DNA of 64,000 nt from Paracoccus amoyensis (GTDB taxonomy: Bacteria; Pseudomonadota; Alphaproteobacteria; Rhodobacterales; Rhodobacteraceae), in contig NZ_JACOQL010000004.1 of assembly GCF_014490725.1 (NCBI RefSeq), forward strand, positions 496,001 through 560,000, read 5' to 3'. Position 1 is the stretch's first letter; every line of letters begins with the position of its first letter. The notes under the pieces are model-generated. The model ran no database searches. It worked only from the letters and a program-made list of their open reading frames with translations, and was not told the DNA's origin. A program made the translations under genes and the position numbers. Shown here piece by piece: positions 16,306-27,674 of this stretch.

Positions 16306-19035
16306 TTAACCCTCATCTTTCTTTGTCACGGCCTTTTTCGCCGTAGTCTTTTTCGCCGTAGTCTTTTTCGGCGCCGCTTTTTTAGCTGCTGGTTTCTTGG
16401 CCGTCGTTTTCTTCGCGCTTGCAGTCTTGCTGGCGGCGGGCTTCTTCGCTGTTTTCTTGGGCGATTTCGCCGCCTTGGCCGCGATCAGCTCCAGCGCCTG
16501 TTCCACCGTGATGTCTTCCGGGGTGACATCGCGCGGCAGCGTGGCGTTGATTTTTTCCCATTTGACATAAGGTCCATAGCGGCCATTCATCACCTGAATT
16601 GCGCCGCCATCGGGATGATCTCCCAATTCTTTCAGCGGGGCTGCCGCCGTAGCCCTGCCACGGGTCTGCTTGGCCGCCAGAACCTCGACCGCGCGGTTCA
16701 TGCCGATGGTGAATACCTCCTCCACGTCAGGCAGGTTGGCATATTTCGAACCATGCTTGACAAAGGGACCATAGCGGCCAATTCCGGCCTCGATCATCTC
16801 GCCATCATCGGGGTGCGCGCCGACCGGTCGCGGCAGCGACAGCAATTGCAGAGCCTTTTCCAGATCAATGGTCGCCGCGTCCCATCCTTTCGGGATCGAG
16901 GCACGCGGCGGTTTCGGCACATCCTCGGTTGCCTCGCCGCGTTGGATATAGGGGCCAAAACGCCCGGTCTTCAGGCTGATAGTGTCGCCGTTATCTTCGC
17001 CAAGAACGCGATCGCCCACGGCCGCTTCACCATCGGGTGCCGAAAGCGGGCGGGTGTAGCGGCACTCGGGATAATTCGAGCAACCGATAAAGGCACCGCC
17101 CGAGCGGGCTGTTTTCAAGTTCAGGCGCCCTTGATGGCACAGGGGGCACAGGCGCGGATCGCCACCATCTGCGCGCGGCGGATAAAGATGCGGGGCAAGC
17201 GCGTCGTCAATCGCGTCCAGCACCTCGGAAATTCGCAGATCGGACGTCCCTTCCAATGCTTTTGAAAAATCTTTCCAAAAGCGTCCCAGGACCTCACGCC
17301 AGATCAGGTCGCCGGCGCTGATTTCATCCAGTTCGTTTTCCAGATCCGCTGTGAAGTCATAACTGACATAGCGCGGAAAATATTTGACCAGGAAGGTCGT
17401 GACCAGACGGCCCTTATCTTCGGGAATCAGGCGGTTCTTGTCCTTGCGAACATATTCGCGGTCCTGAATGGTCGTCACGATGCTGGCATAAGTCGAAGGG
17501 CGACCGATACCCAGTTCTTCCATGCGTTTGACCAGCGTCGCCTCGGTATAGCGGGGCGGTGGCTGGGTGAAGTGCTGACGTGCGGCGACAGAGGTATTCT
17601 CGTCGGCGACGAAGCCCTGCGCAACCAATTGCCCGGCCGAGGCTGCTTCGATCAGTGCATCATCGCCCCCAACGGCTTTGTCATATTCGGCGGCAAAAGC
17701 GCCACCGACCTTGGTCGCTGTCTCACCCTGATTGATGACTGGCAGGCGGGCGCTGTCTTCGCCCTCATCATCGTCGCGGCCCTGATCGTAAACTTTCAGA
17801 AAGCCGTCAAACAACATCACCTGACCTGTGGCACGCAGGCCAACCTGTCCATCGGCGCTGCCGATTTCGACGGTCGTGCGTTCCATCCGGGCGGCTTCCA
17901 TCTGGCTGGCGATGGTGCGCTTCCAGATCAGATCATATAGTTTGCGCTGATCATCTGCCGTGACCTTCAGCTTATCGGGTGACAGCGACATATCGGTCGG
18001 GCGGATACACTCATGCGCTTCCTGCGCATTTTTGGCTTTGTTTTTATACATGCGCGGGCTGGAGGGCACATATTTGTCACCAAACCGTGCCCTGATGGCG
18101 TCACGCGCGGCGTGAACCGCCTCGGGCGCCATGTCGATGCCATCGGTCCGCATATAGGTGATAAGCCCTGCCTCATACAGGCGTTGTGCGGCTGACATGC
18201 AGGCCTTGGCGCCCATGCCCATCTTGCGGCTTGCTTCCTGTTGCAGGGTCGAGGTCATGAAGGGTGGCCAGGGGTTGCGGCTGGCGGGTTTGGCCGAAAC
18301 GCTGGACACTTTCAGTTCGCGGCTGGCAACGGCACTGACCGCCATTGCGGCTTTTTGCGAAGTCGCCAGATCAAAGCGCTCCAGTTTGCTTCCCGCAAGA
18401 GAGACCAGCTGCGCATCATATTCATCGCCACCGGGCGTCGCCAGACGGGCATGAACCGACCAGTATTCGCGGGCCTTGAAAGCCTCGATCTCCATTTCCC
18501 GGTCAACGATCAGACGCAGACAGACCGACTGCACGCGCCCCGCCGATTTCGCGCCGGGCAGTTTGCGCCACAGAACCGGCGACAGGTTGAAGCCAACCAG
18601 ATAGTCCAGCGCACGGCGGGCCAGATAGGCATCGACCAGCGCCTGATCAATCTGGCGCGGATGCAGCATCGCTTCGCTGACGGCATTCTTGGTAATCGCG
18701 TTGAAGGTGACGCGGCTGACCTCACTGCCTTTTTTCAGCGAAGGGGCCAAGGTTTCCAGCAGATGCCAGCTGATCGCCTCGCCCTCGCGATCAGGGTCGG
18801 TGGCAAGAATCAGGTTCTGATCGTCCTTCAGCGCGTCCTTGATGGCTTTCAGGTGCTTCTTGCTGTCCGAAGCAACCTCCCATTTCATGTCGAAATCGTG
18901 TTCTGGATCGACGCTGCCATCCTTGGGCGGCAGGTCGCGGACATGGCCAAAGCTTGCCAGAACGCGATAATCGCTGCCCAGATATTTTTCGATGGTTTTC
19001 GCCTTTGCGGGCGACTCGACGACGACAACTGGCAT
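16306..19035 (-). CDS. topA: TopA, DNA topoisomerase I with Lys-rich tail
   Basis: Type IA topoisomerase that relaxes negative supercoils. The Toprim domain starts PVVVVESPAKAKTIEKYLG and includes ATDPDREGEAISWHL. The active-site Tyr is in GLITYMRTDGIDM. A four-Cys zinc ribbon (CPLCHQG...CSNYPEC) is followed by several degenerate ribbon repeats of the form NGRYGPYVK. The last 60 residues are histone H1-like, rich in Lys, Ala, Pro and Thr, as in many alphaproteobacterial TopA. I start at MPVVVV (19035), with GAGG 5 bases upstream; the product is 909 aa. Confidence 0.96.
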   Translation of the reverse strand: MPVVVVESPAKAKTIEKYLGSDYRVLASFGHVRDLPPKDGSVDPEHDFDMKWEVASDSKKHLKAIKDALKDDQNLILATDPDREGEAISWHLLETLAPSLKKGSEVSRVTFNAITKNAVSEAMLHPRQIDQALVDAYLARRALDYLVGFNLSPVLWRKLPGAKSAGRVQSVCLRLIVDREMEIEAFKAREYWSVHARLATPGGDEYDAQLVSLAGSKLERFDLATSQKAAMAVSAVASRELKVSSVSAKPASRNPWPPFMTSTLQQEASRKMGMGAKACMSAAQRLYEAGLITYMRTDGIDMAPEAVHAARDAIRARFGDKYVPSSPRMYKNKAKNAQEAHECIRPTDMSLSPDKLKVTADDQRKLYDLIWKRTIASQMEAARMERTTVEIGSADGQVGLRATGQVMLFDGFLKVYDQGRDDDEGEDSARLPVINQGETATKVGGAFAAEYDKAVGGDDALIEAASAGQLVAQGFVADENTSVAARQHFTQPPPRYTEATLVKRMEELGIGRPSTYASIVTTIQDREYVRKDKNRLIPEDKGRLVTTFLVKYFPRYVSYDFTADLENELDEISAGDLIWREVLGRFWKDFSKALEGTSDLRISEVLDAIDDALAPHLYPPRADGGDPRLCPLCHQGRLNLKTARSGGAFIGCSNYPECRYTRPLSAPDGEAAVGDRVLGEDNGDTISLKTGRFGPYIQRGEATEDVPKPPRASIPKGWDAATIDLEKALQLLSLPRPVGAHPDDGEMIEAGIGRYGPFVKHGSKYANLPDVEEVFTIGMNRAVEVLAAKQTRGRATAAAPLKELGDHPDGGAIQVMNGRYGPYVKWEKINATLPRDVTPEDITVEQALELIAAKAAKSPKKTAKKPAASKTASAKKTTAKKPAAKKAAPKKTTAKKTTAKKAVTKKDEG

Positions 19036-19139
19036 TCTGACCTCAGGGCACCTTGGATGGGCCGGGAACATGGGTGGCGAAATTGCCAGTGTCAACGGGG
19101 GGTGGACATCAGCCCATATGGTCACCGCATCGGCGAACG

Positions 19140-20276
19140 CTAGTTCAGGGCCAGCCTTCCTCCTGCCATTCGGATCAGACGCCCTTGTAATTCCAGTGAA
19201 AGAATCGCGGCGCTGGCGTGCTGTGTGGTCAGACCAAGGCCGCGGATCAAATCGTTTTCCTCGGTGGGACTTGGCGTCAGATGTGACAAAATCCGGGCTT
19301 CGATATCATCAGGCGCGGCCAAGGCCCGTCTGTGATCGGGCGGGGAAGGCGGGTTTTCGGTGCAAGGCGGCAGATCATGCCGGTCGCCAGACCTTGTCAG
19401 GCCGGCCATGACATCCGCGGAGTTGCGCACCAGCACGGCGCCGTCACGGATCAGCATATTGCAGCCCGCAGCCCGCGCGTCCATCGGATGTCCGGGCACG
19501 GCCATGACGTCGCGCCCCTGATCCAAAGCGTTCTTTGCCGTTATCAGCGACCCTGACCGATGCGCGGCTTCGATCACCACGACAGCGTGCGACAGGCCCG
19601 ATATGATGCGGTTGCGCGTCGGAAAATGGCGTGCGGCCGGTTCGGTTCCCGGCGGCTGTTCCGATACCAGCGCACCTTTTTCGGCGATTTGTGCGGCCAG
19701 AACGGCATTTTCGGCTGGATAGATCACATCGATCCCGCCTGCCATGACCGCCACGGTGCCTGTGGGCAGGGCGGCGTTATGGGCTGCGGTGTCAATCCCG
19801 CGCGCCAGCCCGGCAATCACGGTTTGGCCAGCTTCTGCCAAACCGGCGGACATGCCCCGCGCCATGCGGAGCCCCAGGGATGAGGCATTGCGTGCACCGA
19901 TCACCGCAATCGGGTTCCGCGACAGCCATGCAGGATCGCCCCGCACCCATAAAATCGGCGGCGCCCCGTCGATTTGCCGCAACATTCCGGGGTAATCCGG
20001 CGAATCGCATCGGATCAGACGCGCACCGATACGGCGACCGGCGGCCAGTTCGGCGGCGGCGACCCCTTCGGGGCAGGTTTCGTAATCGGTCATTCCGGCT
20101 TCAGCCGCGATCTCTGGCAGGGCCTGCAATGCTGCGGACGCGCTGCCATATTCAGCCATCAGCCGGTGGAAAGTCGCAGGCCCCACGCGTCGAGAGCGGA
20201 TAAGGCGGAGGAAGCACAGATCATCCCCTTGGGGGGCAGGGGGAGCAAGGATTTTCAGGGGAGAAGTCCCGGTCAC
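19140..20276 (-). CDS. dprA: DprA, DNA-processing protein A
   Basis: Cytosolic protein that binds incoming single-stranded DNA and loads RecA during natural transformation; it is widely conserved even in species not known to be competent. The Rossmann-like core runs about 95-300, with VIGARNASSLG, GLARGIDTAAH, GGIDVIYPAEN and FPTRNRIISGLS. A small winged-helix C-terminal domain (about 320-378) is present. The start is GTG at 20276, preceded by GGAGG at 8-base spacing. The product is 378 aa, normal length. Confidence 0.95.
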   Translation of the reverse strand: MTGTSPLKILAPPAPQGDDLCFLRLIRSRRVGPATFHRLMAEYGSASAALQALPEIAAEAGMTDYETCPEGVAAAELAAGRRIGARLIRCDSPDYPGMLRQIDGAPPILWVRGDPAWLSRNPIAVIGARNASSLGLRMARGMSAGLAEAGQTVIAGLARGIDTAAHNAALPTGTVAVMAGGIDVIYPAENAVLAAQIAEKGALVSEQPPGTEPAARHFPTRNRIISGLSHAVVVIEAAHRSGSLITAKNALDQGRDVMAVPGHPMDARAAGCNMLIRDGAVLVRNSADVMAGLTRSGDRHDLPPCTENPPSPPDHRRALAAPDDIEARILSHLTPSPTEENDLIRGLGLTTQHASAAILSLELQGRLIRMAGGRLALN

Positions 20277-20346
20277 GTGTCACCTCCGTCTCAGCCAGAA
20301 TCGGGTGTAACCGGGAAGAAGTTAAAAACTGGTTAGCATTCGGGCT

Positions 20347-21768
<1,422 letters not shown>

Positions 21769-21976
21769 GGCAAAACTCCGTCTCTTCTGGTGCGGATCGC
21801 GGGCGTTATCCGTGGGTGCAAGATGCCTCAGTGGCAAGGAAATCACTTCTTTCACGGTAGGTATCACTTGCCCGTGCGGGCGAGATATGGTCATAGAACG
21901 GAGATATTGAAAGGGAAAGGGGACGCCTTTTGGCATCCCCGGCGGTCCGCGGACCGCGCCAACGCAACGGGATGGA

Positions 21977-22948
21977 ATGATGGCAATAGCGATGATTCGC
22001 CGTGCAGTCGCGGCAGCTTCGGGGCTGATGACGGCGGGAATGGTAGCCAGTTCGGCTGTGGCACAGGACGTGCTGGGCGATCTGCCGGTGATTGGCAAGC
22101 CGCATGCGCGCGGCATGGGCTTCCAGCCCGCCTCGACCGAACTGGCGCAGGATCAGCAATGGCTTGACCACTTCGTTCTGGTCATCATTACCGTGATCAC
22201 GATTTTCGTCTGTCTTCTGCTGCTTGCAGTGATCCTGCGGTATAACAGCCGCTCGAACCCGACGCCGGCGAAGTTCACGCATAACACGCCGCTGGAAATC
22301 GCCTGGACGCTGGTGCCGGTGCTGATCCTGGTCGTGATCGGTGCGTTTTCGCTGCCTGCGCTGTTCCGCAGTCAGGAAATGCCTGCAAATCCTGATGTCG
22401 TGATCAAGGCGATGGGCAACCAGTGGTTCTGGTCCTATGAGTATCCTGATAATGGTGTCAGCTTCGACGCTTACATGATCGGGTCCGCTGCAACCCTGAC
22501 CGACGAAGACACCGCCGCCGGCGCCATCGAAAACACCATGAGCGAGCCGGTTCGCGCCAAGCTGGAAGCCGCTGGTTACAGCGAGGATGAATTCCTGCTG
22601 GCGACGGATAATGCCGTCGTCGTGCCGGTGGGAAAAACCGTGCTGCTGCAGGTTACGGCCAATGACGTGATCCATTCGTGGACCATTCCCGCCTTTGCCA
22701 TCAAGCAGGACGCCGTACCGGGCCGTATCGCGCAGGCTTGGTTCAACGTTGAAAAAGAGGGCGTCTATTTCGGACAGTGCAGTGAGCTGTGCGGTATTGC
22801 CCATGCCTACATGCCCATCGTGGTCAAGGCAGTCTCGCCCGAGAAATATGATGCCTGGATTGTCGAACAAGGTGGTAATCTGGGCGAGGTCGAGGAAACG
22901 GCAGCAGCCGCAGTTCCGACTGAGGAAACTCAGCCGGAAGTGAACTGA
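21977..22948 (+). CDS. ctaC: CtaC, cytochrome c oxidase (aa3) subunit II
   Basis: Membrane subunit that takes electrons from cytochrome c through a binuclear CuA centre. It has a cleavable signal (cleavage near AVAQ-D, residue 30), two membrane helices (about 66-88 and 107-129) and a periplasmic cupredoxin domain. The CuA ligands are all present: His233, Cys268, Glu270, Cys272, His276 and Met279 ([15 protein letters not shown]). The aromatic patch [10 protein letters not shown] is at 147-156. Two in-frame ATGs lie side by side at 21977 and 21980. It leads a cluster in the order known from Paracoccus. Confidence 0.97.
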   Translation: MMAIAMIRRAVAAASGLMTAGMVASSAVAQDVLGDLPVIGKPHARGMGFQPASTELAQDQQWLDHFVLVIITVITIFVCLLLLAVILRYNSRSNPTPAKFTHNTPLEIAWTLVPVLILVVIGAFSLPALFRSQEMPANPDVVIKAMGNQWFWSYEYPDNGVSFDAYMIGSAATLTDEDTAAGAIENTMSEPVRAKLEAAGYSEDEFLLATDNAVVVPVGKTVLLQVTANDVIHSWTIPAFAIKQDAVPGRIAQAWFNVEKEGVYFGQCSELCGIAHAYMPIVVKAVSPEKYDAWIVEQGGNLGEVEETAAAAVPTEETQPEVN

Positions 22949-22994
22949 TCGTTTTCTGAACGCCAGCCGAAAAGCCAGATGAAACGATAAAACG

Positions 22995-23912
22995 ATGACC
23001 GACATTCACGCATATGAAAATGCCCCCGAGGCGGAGTTCGGCGACTATGTCGCCCTCTTGAAACCACGGGTGATGTCGCTGGTCGTGTTTACCGCTTTCG
23101 TTGGTCTGTGGGTGGCGCCGGTGGATGTGCACCCAGTCATCGCGTTCTGCTCGGTCCTGTTCATCGCCTTGGGTGGTGGAGCGTCGGGCGCGCTGAACAT
23201 GTGGTATGACGCGGATATCGATGCGGTGATGCGCCGGACGCAAAAGCGCCCGATCCCCGCAGGTCGCGTCACTGGATCAGAGGCGCTTGCAATAGGTCTG
23301 ACGCTCTCGGGTTTTTCCGTGATGATGCTGGGGCTGGCTGCGAATTGGTTTGCCGCCGCGTTCCTTGCCTTCACGATCTTCTTCTATGCCGTCGTTTATA
23401 CGATGTGGCTGAAACGCTGGACGCCGCAGAACATTGTGATCGGTGGCGCGGCGGGTGCATTTCCCCCGATGATCGGTTGGGCCTGTGCGACCGGGGGCAT
23501 CAGCCTTGAATCGGTGCTGATGTTCGCGCTGATCTTCTTCTGGACCCCGCCCCATTTCTGGGCCTTGGCGCTGTTCATGAAGGAAGATTATCACAAGGCG
23601 GGCGTTCCCATGCTGACGGTGACACATGGCCGGGCGGCGACCCGGCGTCATATCTTTGCCTACACGCTGGTGTTGGCGCCGTTTGCGATCTGGCTGGGCC
23701 TGACCTCCATCGGCGGCCCGCTTTACATGGCCGTCGCGGTGGTGCTTAACGCATTGTTCATCCATGGCGGTTGGCGCATCCTGCGCCGTGATGAGCAGAC
23801 GGCGATTGCCGATGGCTATGCGGTTGAAAAAAGCGTGTTCAAGCTGTCGCTTTATTACCTGTTCCTGCATTTCCTTGCATTGCTGGTTCAAAGCTGGATG
23901 GGAACATGGTGA
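22995..23912 (+). CDS. ctaB: CtaB, heme O synthase (protoheme IX farnesyltransferase)
   Basis: Polytopic UbiA-family enzyme that adds a farnesyl group to heme B to make heme O, the precursor of heme A for the oxidase. The Mg-prenyl-diphosphate motif [16 protein letters not shown] is at about 69-84, and a second Asp-rich region near [14 protein letters not shown] follows. Nine hydrophobic segments are spread over 305 aa. It begins 46 bases after ctaC. Confidence 0.96.
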   Translation: MTDIHAYENAPEAEFGDYVALLKPRVMSLVVFTAFVGLWVAPVDVHPVIAFCSVLFIALGGGASGALNMWYDADIDAVMRRTQKRPIPAGRVTGSEALAIGLTLSGFSVMMLGLAANWFAAAFLAFTIFFYAVVYTMWLKRWTPQNIVIGGAAGAFPPMIGWACATGGISLESVLMFALIFFWTPPHFWALALFMKEDYHKAGVPMLTVTHGRAATRRHIFAYTLVLAPFAIWLGLTSIGGPLYMAVAVVLNALFIHGGWRILRRDEQTAIADGYAVEKSVFKLSLYYLFLHFLALLVQSWMGTW

Positions 23913-24133
23913 TGGCGCTACGGACTGAACATGAATTACACCGCCGCCGCCGGTCGCGGAATGTGGGCCTTGGAATTGTGCTGGCATCCTTTGTCGTGCT
24001 GGTCTTTGCCCTGACAGTCGTCAAGGTTCGGCAAGGCGATCTGATGGAGGGGTTCGACCATCAGCCACGCGTCTCTGTTTTGCCGCCAGAAGCACCGACC
24101 GCATCGCAGCAAACCGAGGAGGCCGCCGAATGA
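23912..24133 (+). CDS. Small membrane protein of the cta cluster
   Basis: A 73-aa protein with an Arg-rich cytoplasmic start ([11 protein letters not shown]), one membrane helix (about 19-39, [19 protein letters not shown]) and an acidic tail. A small ORF lies at the same place, between ctaB and ctaG, in Paracoccus, and its function is not defined. The ctaB stop and this ATG overlap (TGATG); another in-frame ATG is at 23906. Its stop overlaps the ctaG start by ATGA, so it is translated in the operon. A role in oxidase assembly is inferred from position. Confidence 0.82.
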   Translation: MALRTEHELHRRRRSRNVGLGIVLASFVVLVFALTVVKVRQGDLMEGFDHQPRVSVLPPEAPTASQQTEEAAE

Positions 24134-24693
24134 GCCGCGAATCCCGCACTGCACTTGGACTTGTCGGCGTCGTTCTGACGATGGGTGCGTTGGCATGGGC
24201 CGCCGTGCCGTTCTATAACTGGTTCTGCAAAGTCACAGGCTTTGGCGGAACGACGCAGGTGGCCCAACAGGCATCCGGGCAGGTGCTGGATCAGATGATC
24301 CGCATTCGCTTTGATGCTAATGTCGATGCCAATCTGGATTGGACCTTCCGTCCGATGCAGACCAAGATGGACCTGAAAATCGGTGAAAACGGTCTGGCCT
24401 TTTACGAGGCAATCAACAATTCCGATGAAACCATCACCGGCACAGCCAGCTATAACGTCGCGCCCGAGGTGACGGGTTACTACTTCGACAAGATCGATTG
24501 TTTCTGTTTCAGCGAACAGACGTTGAAGCCGGGTGAGCGGGTCGAGATGCCGGTCAGCTTTTACGTCGATCCCGACCTGGTCAAAGACGGCGATGCGGCT
24601 TGGGTTCGCGACATCACCTTATCCTATACTTTCCATCGTACCGAGCCGAAGCAGGCGGCGCTTGACGCCGCACCGGCCAATGACGTCAACTAA
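24130..24693 (+). CDS. ctaG: CtaG/Cox11, copper chaperone for the CuB site
   Basis: Inner-membrane protein with one N-terminal helix (about 9-27) and a periplasmic immunoglobulin-like domain that delivers copper to CuB of subunit I. The copper-binding pair is in CFCF (Cys124 and Cys126), with a further Cys33 just outside the membrane. At 187 aa it is normal length. It overlaps the small ORF upstream by 4 bases and is followed by ctaE after 32 bases. Confidence 0.96.
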   Translation: MSRESRTALGLVGVVLTMGALAWAAVPFYNWFCKVTGFGGTTQVAQQASGQVLDQMIRIRFDANVDANLDWTFRPMQTKMDLKIGENGLAFYEAINNSDETITGTASYNVAPEVTGYYFDKIDCFCFSEQTLKPGERVEMPVSFYVDPDLVKDGDAAWVRDITLSYTFHRTEPKQAALDAAPANDVN

Positions 24694-24725
24694 GATCTGA
24701 ACGAGGAGCCGACGGGGAACTGCTC

Positions 24726-25526
24726 ATGGCGCACGCTAAGAACCACGATTACCATATTCTTCCGCCCTCGATCTGGCCGTTTCTGGGCGCAGTTTCGGCC
24801 TTCATCATGCTGTTTGGCGGTGTGATGTGGATGCAGGACCACGGTCCCTGGATGTTCCTGATCGGCTTTGTCGGCGTTCTTTACGTCATGTTCAGCTGGT
24901 GGGCTGACGTCGTCCGCGAAGGCGAAGAGGGTGATCACACCCCGGTCGTGCGCATCGGCCTGCAATATGGCTTTTTGCTGTTTATCATTACCGAGGTGAT
25001 GTTCTTCGTCGCCTGGTTCTGGAACTTCATCAAGAACGCCATGTATCCGATGGGGCCGGAAAGCCCGCTGAAGGACGGCGTCTGGCCGCCAGAAGGGATC
25101 GTGACATTCGATCCGTGGCATCTGCCCTTTATCAACACGCTGATCCTGTTGCTGTCGGGCGTTGCCGTGACCTGGGCGCATCATGCGTTCGTCCATGAAG
25201 GCGACCGCAAGACCACGATCAACGGTCTGGCTATCGCCATTGTTCTGGGGATCGTCTTCTCTTTCTTGCAAGCCTATGAATACAGCCACGCGGCCTTTGG
25301 TCTGGCCGATACGGCTTATGCCAGTGCCTTCTATCTGGCGACGGGTTTCCACGGCGTCCACGTCATCATCGGGACCATCTTCCTGATCGTTTGCCTGGTG
25401 CGCATTTCGCGTGGGCAGATGACGCAAGAGCAGCATATCGGTTTCGAAGCCGCCGCTTGGTATTGGCACTTTGTTGACGTGATCTGGCTGTTCCTGTTCG
25501 CGCTGATCTACGTCTGGGGCAGCTGA
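24726..25526 (+). CDS. ctaE: CtaE, cytochrome c oxidase (aa3) subunit III
   Basis: Seven-helix core subunit that supports proton uptake and turnover stability. Conserved features include [10 protein letters not shown] near the start, the [10 protein letters not shown] helix with a membrane Glu, and the C-terminal [20 protein letters not shown]. At 266 aa it is full length. It is followed directly by an intrinsic terminator, so it closes the main cta transcript. Confidence 0.97.
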   Translation: MAHAKNHDYHILPPSIWPFLGAVSAFIMLFGGVMWMQDHGPWMFLIGFVGVLYVMFSWWADVVREGEEGDHTPVVRIGLQYGFLLFIITEVMFFVAWFWNFIKNAMYPMGPESPLKDGVWPPEGIVTFDPWHLPFINTLILLLSGVAVTWAHHAFVHEGDRKTTINGLAIAIVLGIVFSFLQAYEYSHAAFGLADTAYASAFYLATGFHGVHVIIGTIFLIVCLVRISRGQMTQEQHIGFEAAAWYWHFVDVIWLFLFALIYVWGS

Positions 25527-25542
25527 TCCCATTGTGTTCCTG

Positions 25543-25580
25543 AAAAACGCGCGGGATCTGGTCCCGCGCGTTTTTCTTTT
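25543..25580 (+). terminator. Intrinsic terminator after ctaE
   Basis: AAAAACGCGCGGGA (25543-25556) pairs with TCCCGCGCGTTTTT (25562-25575) across a 5-base loop, followed by a T-rich run to 25580. It lies 16 bases after the ctaE stop and before surf1. Confidence 0.9.
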
Positions 25581-25609
25581 GAACGCCCCTGTTGTGCTGA
25601 GCCAGATTG

Positions 25610-26281
25610 ATGAAACGCTATCTGTTCCCCCTGATCATCGGCATTGCCGGCTGCGCCATCCTGATTTCTTTGGGGGTATGGCAATTGCGCCGCATGGACT
25701 GGAAAGAGGGAATGCTGGCCGAGATTCAGGCCAGGATCGACGCCCCCGCTGTGCCCCTGCCTGCACAGCTTGATCCGTCGATGAAGTATATGCCTGTCAC
25801 CGTCAGCGGCACGACGACCGGCGCGGAAATCGACATTCTGTCCGGCACCAAAGAACAGGGCGGTGGCTATCAGATCGTGTCGCGCTTCATTACCGATGAC
25901 GGCCGCGCGATCATGGTGGATCGGGGCTTTGTCCCGCAGGAATTGCGGCATGTCGAACGCCCACCGGTCCGCTTGGACATCAGCGGCAACCTGCATTGGC
26001 CAGCCGAAATCAGCACCTCGACCCCCAAGCCCAATCTGGATGAGAACATCTGGTTTGCCCGCGATGTCCCTGCTATGGCGAAAGTCCTGGGGACCGAGCC
26101 AGTTCTGGTCGTTGCCAGCTTTGTCAACGGCGATGCGCAGAATGTCGACCCCATCCCGGTCGCGATCGAGGGGATACCCAATAACCACCTGTCTTATGCC
26201 GTGCAGTGGTTCATGCTTGCGATAACTTGGGCGGGGATGACAGTCGCTTTGATCTGGCGTATCAGACAGCGGAAATATTGA
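25610..26281 (+). CDS. surf1: Surf1, cytochrome oxidase assembly protein
   Basis: Inner-membrane assembly factor thought to deliver heme A to subunit I. Two membrane helices frame the protein (about 5-21 and 198-216), with a periplasmic domain between. The family motifs GVWQLRRMDWKEGML near the start and GTKEQGGGYQIVSRF, VDRGFVP and NNHLSYAVQWFML are seen. I start at ATG 25610; TTG at 25607 is an alternative and the ribosome site is weak. It sits after the ctaE terminator, so it needs read-through or its own promoter. The product is 223 aa. Confidence 0.93.
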   Translation: MKRYLFPLIIGIAGCAILISLGVWQLRRMDWKEGMLAEIQARIDAPAVPLPAQLDPSMKYMPVTVSGTTTGAEIDILSGTKEQGGGYQIVSRFITDDGRAIMVDRGFVPQELRHVERPPVRLDISGNLHWPAEISTSTPKPNLDENIWFARDVPAMAKVLGTEPVLVVASFVNGDAQNVDPIPVAIEGIPNNHLSYAVQWFMLAITWAGMTVALIWRIRQRKY

Positions 26282-26291
26282 AGGATCGCAG

Positions 26292-27674
26292 ATGCGTTAC
26301 GTCTCGACGCGGGGACAGGCCCCGGTTCTGAATTTCGAAGAAGCCATGCTGACAGGTCTGGCCCGTGACGGCGGTCTGTATCTGCCCGAAACCATTCCCG
26401 CCTTTTCAGGGATCGAGCAGCTTGATGGTCTGTCCTATGAAGAAGTCGCCTATCGCGTTATCCGCCCCTTCACCGGCGACAGCTTTTCCGAAGATGAGCT
26501 GCGCGGCGCGATCAACCGCGCCTATGCCCGCATCGCCCATGTCGCGCGTGCGCCGTTGACGCAACTGGCACCCGGCCATCATCTGCTGGAACTGTTCCAC
26601 GGGCCGACCTTGGCGTTCAAGGACTTCGCGATGCAGTTGATCGCGCAATTGTTTGAAATCGCGCTGAAACGCTCGGGTCAAAAAATCACCATCGTTGGTG
26701 CAACGTCGGGCGATACCGGCAGTGCCGCAATCGAGGCCTTCAAAGGCATCGACAATGTGGACGTGTTCATCATGTATCCGCATGGCCGCGTGTCTGAGGT
26801 GCAGCGCCGCCAGATGACGACGCCTGCCGCCGAAAACGTCCATGCGCTGGCGGTCAGCGGTCACTTCGACGATTGTCAGGCCCGTCTGAAGGATCTGTTC
26901 AACGATCACGCCTTCCGCGATCAGGTCGGGCTGGCCGGTGTGAACAGCATTAACTGGGCCCGCATTGTGGCGCAGATCGTGTATTATTTCACCGCCGCCG
27001 CCAGCCTTGGTGCGCCCGCGCGTGAGATCGACTTTACCGTGCCGACGGGCAATTTCGGCGATATCTTTGCTGGCAGTATTGCGCGGGCCATGGGGCTGCC
27101 GATCCGACGTCTTGTGGTCGCAACCAATCAGAATGATATTCTGCACCGCGCCTTGACGACCGGCGAATATCGCACTGGCACGGTCGAGCCGTCGATCAGC
27201 CCGTCAATGGATATTCAGGTCAGCTCTAACTTCGAACGTGCGCTGTATCTGGCCTATGGCGGTGAGGCCTCGGCAATTTCGCAGCTGATGGACGAATTGA
27301 AGGCCGGCGGCTTTACCATCAGTCAGGGCGCCCTTCAGACGCTGCAGGATCAATATGTCTCGGGTCGTGTCGGCGAAGACGACACCTTGGCAATGATCCG
27401 CACCGTTCGGGATGAAACCGGTGAAATCCTGTGCCCGCATAGTGCCGTCGGCGTCGCCGTGGCCCGTCAGCATATCGAACCCGGTGTGCCGATGGTGACG
27501 CTGGCGACCGCGCATCCGGCGAAATTCCCTGATGCCGTCGAGCGCGCTATTGGCGTTCGTCCGGACTTGCCGCCCCATATGGCTGACTTGTTCGACCTGC
27601 CCGAACGCGTGACGCGGGTTGAAAATGACGCCGAGGCGATTAAATCGCTGATCCTTGAACGGAGAACTCAGTGA
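26292..27674 (+). CDS. thrC: ThrC, threonine synthase
   Basis: PLP enzyme that converts O-phosphohomoserine to threonine. The PLP Lys110 is in GPTLAFKDFAMQ. The phosphate-binding loop GATSGDTGSAA follows, and VPTGNFGDIFAG is also typical. It is of the long (fungal/proteobacterial) class, 460 aa, with an N-terminal YVSTRG domain. AAGGA precedes the ATG. It starts 10 bases after surf1, and its stop overlaps the M16 peptidase start by 4 bases. Confidence 0.96.
   Translation: MRYVSTRGQAPVLNFEEAMLTGLARDGGLYLPETIPAFSGIEQLDGLSYEEVAYRVIRPFTGDSFSEDELRGAINRAYARIAHVARAPLTQLAPGHHLLELFHGPTLAFKDFAMQLIAQLFEIALKRSGQKITIVGATSGDTGSAAIEAFKGIDNVDVFIMYPHGRVSEVQRRQMTTPAAENVHALAVSGHFDDCQARLKDLFNDHAFRDQVGLAGVNSINWARIVAQIVYYFTAAASLGAPAREIDFTVPTGNFGDIFAGSIARAMGLPIRRLVVATNQNDILHRALTTGEYRTGTVEPSISPSMDIQVSSNFERALYLAYGGEASAISQLMDELKAGGFTISQGALQTLQDQYVSGRVGEDDTLAMIRTVRDETGEILCPHSAVGVAVARQHIEPGVPMVTLATAHPAKFPDAVERAIGVRPDLPPHMADLFDLPERVTRVENDAEAIKSLILERRTQ

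Noticed and set aside
16306..16480. Tandem repeats at the 3' end of topA as a separate element
   Set aside because: They are codon repeats of the Lys/Ala/Thr-rich C-terminal tail of TopA and are explained by the protein.
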